From assembly GCF_030246885.1 (NCBI RefSeq), contig NZ_CP126739.1:1488001-1552000 (forward strand): a DNA stretch of 64,000 nt, read 5' to 3'. This DNA comes from Microbacterium sp. zg-B185 (GTDB taxonomy: Bacteria > Actinomycetota > Actinomycetes > Actinomycetales > Microbacteriaceae). The stretch's first letter is position 1, and each line of letters begins with the position of its first letter. Shown one piece after another: positions 61,261-64,000 of this stretch. A program made the position numbers and the translations under genes. The notes beneath the pieces were generated by a model. It did no database searches. It was given only the letters and a program-made list of their open reading frames with translations, and was not told the DNA's origin.

Positions 61261-64000
61261 ATGACCTATCCCAAGTCCGGACCCGACGTCCCGCCGAGCC
61301 CCCGGTTCCCCGCGATCGAGCGCGAGGTCATCGACTTCTGGAACGCGGATGACACCTTCCAGGCGTCCATCCGCAACCGCGAGGGCGCACCGGAGTGGGT
61401 CTTCTACGACGGGCCTCCCTTCGCCAACGGTCTGCCGCACTACGGGCACCTGCTCACCGGGTACGCCAAGGACCTCTTTCCGCGGTTCCAGACGATGCGC
61501 GGCCATCGCGTCGATCGCGTCTTCGGATGGGACACGCACGGCCTGCCCGCCGAACTGGAGGCGATGAAGCAGCTCGGCATCACCGAGAAGGAGGAGATCG
61601 AGCGGATGGGCGTCGCGACCTTCAACGCGAAGGCCCGCGAGTCGGTGCTCGCCTACACCCAGGAGTGGCAGGAGTACGTCACGCGTCAGGCGCGCTGGGT
61701 CGATTTCGACCGCGGTTACAAGACCCTCGACACCGACTACATGGAGAGCGTGCTGTGGGCCTTCAAGACCCTCTACGACAAGGGGCTCGCGTACGAGGGC
61801 TACCGCGTGCTGCCGTACTGCTGGCGCGACCAGACGCCGCTGTCCAGCCACGAGCTGCGCATGGACGACGACGTCTACAAGATGCGCCAGGACCCCTCGG
61901 TGACGGTGACCTTCCCGCTCGTGGGTGTGAAGGCCGAAGCGCTCGGGCTCACCGCCGTCCGCGCTCTGGCCTGGACCACGACCCCCTGGACGCTTCCGAC
62001 CAACCTCGCCCTGGCCGTAGGCCCCGGCATCCGCTATGTCGTCGTCCCCGGCGGTCCGCTGGGCGCCGCTGACGTGCATCACGACCCGTCACCCGGCGCA
62101 GCCGGGGCGGCGCACGATCCGGCCGAAGCCCAGTCGCACCGCTACCTCCTCGCGGAGGACCTGCTGGCGAACTATGCGAAGGACCTCGGCTACGAAAACG
62201 CGGCGGATGCCGTGGCGGCCGTCGAGGCGGTCCACCTCGGCGCCGATCTGGCGGACGTGCACTACGACCGTCTGTTCGACTACTACGCCGACGCCGAGGT
62301 GTACGGCACCCAGAACGCCTGGCGGATCCTGGCCGACGACTACGTCACCACCGGCGACGGCACCGGCATCGTGCACCAGGCTCCCGCGTACGGCGAGGAC
62401 GACCAGAGGGTCGCCGATGCCGCCGGCATCCCGACGATCCTCAGCCTCGACGACGGCGGCAAGTTCCTGCCCGCGGTGACCGATGTCGTCGGCCAGCTCT
62501 GGATGGACGCGAACACGCCGCTGGTGCGCATCCTGCGCCAGAACGGCCGACTGCTCCGCCTGGCCAGCTACGAGCACTCGTACCCGCACTGCTGGCGCTG
62601 CCGCAATCCGCTCATCTACAAGGCCGTCTCGAGCTGGTTCGTGCGGGTCACCGACACCCGCGACCGCCTGGTCGAGCTCAACGAGCAGATCACCTGGGTT
62701 CCGGAGAACGTCAAACACGGACAGTTCGGCAAGTGGCTCCAGGGCGCGCGGGACTGGTCGATCAGCCGGAACCGGTACTGGGGTTCGCCGATCCCGATCT
62801 GGAAGAGCGACAACCCCGACTTCCCGCGCGTGGACGTGTACGGCTCGCTGGCCGATCTGGAGCGCGACTTCGGGCGGCTGCCGCGCGACCCCACCGGTCA
62901 GGTCGATCTGCACCGCCCGTACATCGACGAGCTGACCCGGCCGAACCCGGACGACCCGAGCGGCGCGAGCACGATGCGCCGCATCGAGGACGTGCTGGAT
63001 GTGTGGTTCGACTCCGGCTCGATGCCCTTCGCACAGGTGCACTACCCGTTCGAGAACCACGAGTGGTTCGACCAGCACTCGCCGGCTGATTTCATCGTCG
63101 AGTACATCGGCCAGACCCGCGGCTGGTTCTACGTGATGCACGTCCTGTCCGGTGCGCTTTTCGACCGCCCCGCGTTCACCGGAGTCAGCTGCCACGGCAT
63201 CGTGCTGGGCAGCGACGGCCAGAAGATGTCCAAGTCGCTGCGCAACTACCCGGACGTGTCCGAAGTGTTCGACCGCGACGGCTCGGATGCGATGCGGTGG
63301 TTCCTGATGGCCAGCTCGGTCCTGCGAGGGGGCAACCTCGTGGTCACCGAGGAGGGCATCCGCCAGGGCGTGCGGGAATTCCTCCTCCCGGTGTGGAACG
63401 CGTGGTACTTCTTCTCCACGTACGCCAACGCCGCCGGCGGCCCCGGCGGCGGCGGGTACGAGGCGACCTGGCGCACCGACTCCACGGATGTCCTGGACCG
63501 CTACATCCTCGCGCTGACCGGCGACCTGGTCCGCGACGTCGCCGCCGACCTGGACGGGCTGGACTCCACGACGGCCGCGGCGAAGCTGCGCGACTTCGCC
63601 GAAGCGCTCACCAACTGGTACATCCGCCGCTCGCGGGACCGGTTCTGGGTGGGCGTGAGCGACGATCCGCGAAGTCGCGAGGCCTTCGACACGCTGTACA
63701 CCGTGATGGAGACGCTCACCCGGGTCGCGGCTCCGCTGATCCCGCTGGTGTCCGAGCGCGTGTGGCAGGGGCTCACCGGCGGACGCAGCGTCCACCTGCA
63801 GGACTGGCCGGATGCCGACGCGTTCCCGGCCGCGGATGACATCCGCACCGCGATGGATGCCGTCCGTGAGGTCTCCTCGGTCGCCAACGCACTGCGCAAG
63901 CGTGAGGGGCGGCGTGTGCGGCTCCCGCTGGCGCGGCTGACCGTCGTCGCGACCGCCGCCGAATCGCTCCGGCAGTTCGAGGACATCCTGCGCGAGGAGC
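61261..64000 (+). CDS. ileS: isoleucyl-tRNA synthetase (3' end outside window)
   Basis: 913 codons are present and the frame is open to the right edge. The start [20 protein letters not shown] follows GGAG by four bases. The HIGH-type motif is His60-Tyr-Gly-His63 (LPHYGHLL) and KMSKS is Lys655-Met-Ser-Lys-Ser. The editing domain between them and the anticodon-binding domain start are present. It charges tRNA-Ile. An acidic, His/Pro-containing insertion is visible around residues 270-300. Control by the upstream T-box is expected when uncharged tRNA-Ile rises. Confidence 0.97.
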   Translation, partial: MTYPKSGPDVPPSPRFPAIEREVIDFWNADDTFQASIRNREGAPEWVFYDGPPFANGLPHYGHLLTGYAKDLFPRFQTMRGHRVDRVFGWDTHGLPAELEAMKQLGITEKEEIERMGVATFNAKARESVLAYTQEWQEYVTRQARWVDFDRGYKTLDTDYMESVLWAFKTLYDKGLAYEGYRVLPYCWRDQTPLSSHELRMDDDVYKMRQDPSVTVTFPLVGVKAEALGLTAVRALAWTTTPWTLPTNLALAVGPGIRYVVVPGGPLGAADVHHDPSPGAAGAAHDPAEAQSHRYLLAEDLLANYAKDLGYENAADAVAAVEAVHLGADLADVHYDRLFDYYADAEVYGTQNAWRILADDYVTTGDGTGIVHQAPAYGEDDQRVADAAGIPTILSLDDGGKFLPAVTDVVGQLWMDANTPLVRILRQNGRLLRLASYEHSYPHCWRCRNPLIYKAVSSWFVRVTDTRDRLVELNEQITWVPENVKHGQFGKWLQGARDWSISRNRYWGSPIPIWKSDNPDFPRVDVYGSLADLERDFGRLPRDPTGQVDLHRPYIDELTRPNPDDPSGASTMRRIEDVLDVWFDSGSMPFAQVHYPFENHEWFDQHSPADFIVEYIGQTRGWFYVMHVLSGALFDRPAFTGVSCHGIVLGSDGQKMSKSLRNYPDVSEVFDRDGSDAMRWFLMASSVLRGGNLVVTEEGIRQGVREFLLPVWNAWYFFSTYANAAGGPGGGGYEATWRTDSTDVLDRYILALTGDLVRDVAADLDGLDSTTAAAKLRDFAEALTNWYIRRSRDRFWVGVSDDPRSREAFDTLYTVMETLTRVAAPLIPLVSERVWQGLTGGRSVHLQDWPDADAFPAADDIRTAMDAVREVSSVANALRKREGRRVRLPLARLTVVATAAESLRQFEDILREE

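Overview
The window is a 64 kb stretch of high-GC actinobacterial chromosome. The protein sequences and gene order (mnmA-ligA, gatCAB, clpP1-clpP2-clpX, translationally controlled ileS T-box, GatCAB instead of glutaminyl-tRNA synthetase) fit the family Microbacteriaceae, most likely Microbacterium or a close relative; this taxonomic call is inference from recognised families, not from a search. There is no sign of prophage, insertion sequence, CRISPR array or rRNA operon. Most of it is core genome with short accessory patches.

Layout. 1-4378: tail of a cysteine desulfurase, then mnmA (tRNA 2-thiolation), ligA, a YCII protein and a VOC protein. 4420-10540: mostly accessory enzymes (serine beta-lactamase-like lipoprotein, GT-C glycosyltransferase, S51 peptidase-like protein, cupin, acyl-CoA ligase on the minus strand). 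10596-13938: gatC-gatA-gatB in one tightly coupled operon, followed by dinB, a GerW/YtfJ-like protein and a P-loop kinase. 16193-18077: minus-strand DUF2017-clpS-zincin operon, tRNA-His and oligoribonuclease; then tRNA-Arg. 18566-20667: YczE-type membrane protein divergent from a MocR regulator. 20679-24525: a small gene behind a probable LexA box, ssb, a lipoprotein, ettA and a 4HBT thioesterase. 24561-32073: thioesterase II, FAD dehydrogenase, truncated haemoglobin, MscS channel and aminopeptidase N, nearly all minus strand. 32252-40185: ribose-5-phosphate isomerase B-type protein, Nei-type glycosylase, PaiB-like protein, amidohydrolase, dps, an OafA-type acyltransferase with SGNH domain, gamma carbonic anhydrase and an SDR. 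40191-41862: KTSC and DUF72 proteins, tRNA-Gly, a 346-base noncoding gap, tRNA-Pro. 41937-46805: tig, a TPR protein, clpP1, clpP2, clpX (a protein quality-control cluster). 46864-52291: epoxide hydrolase-like protein, M3 oligopeptidase, and an ArsR-type regulator / 71-residue basic protein / MFS exporter operon. 52288-55865: small protein, valS, pentapeptide-like protein. 56003-61107: a complete Dpp/Opp-type peptide ABC importer, whose last gene runs into the T-box leader of ileS, which leaves the window at the right edge.

How genes work together. The window is rich in translation and proteostasis functions: tRNA thiolation (MnmA fed by the desulfurase), Gln-tRNA formation by transamidation (GatCAB), ValRS and IleRS, EttA, trigger factor, ClpP1P2/ClpX with the adaptor ClpS, and downstream peptidases (aminopeptidase N, M3 oligopeptidase). 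DNA maintenance is represented by LigA, Pol IV, SSB and a Nei-type glycosylase.

Regulatory style. A striking number of genes have a TANNNT -10 hexamer ending 6-7 bases (up to 9) before the start codon, implying leaderless mRNAs; in mnmA and ligA the hexamer TAGACT is built on the TAG stop codon of the preceding gene. I used this to choose several start codons. No wholly new multi-gene system is evident; the best leads are regulatory: the ileS T-box nested in an ABC transporter gene, a LexA-type box before an uncharacterised 87-residue protein, an inverted-repeat operator in the MocR/YczE gap, a repeat-covered leaderless promoter before the ArsR/microprotein/MFS operon, and a pair of distant inverted arms between dps and an acyltransferase gene. 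All sites were read by eye; none was tested computationally.
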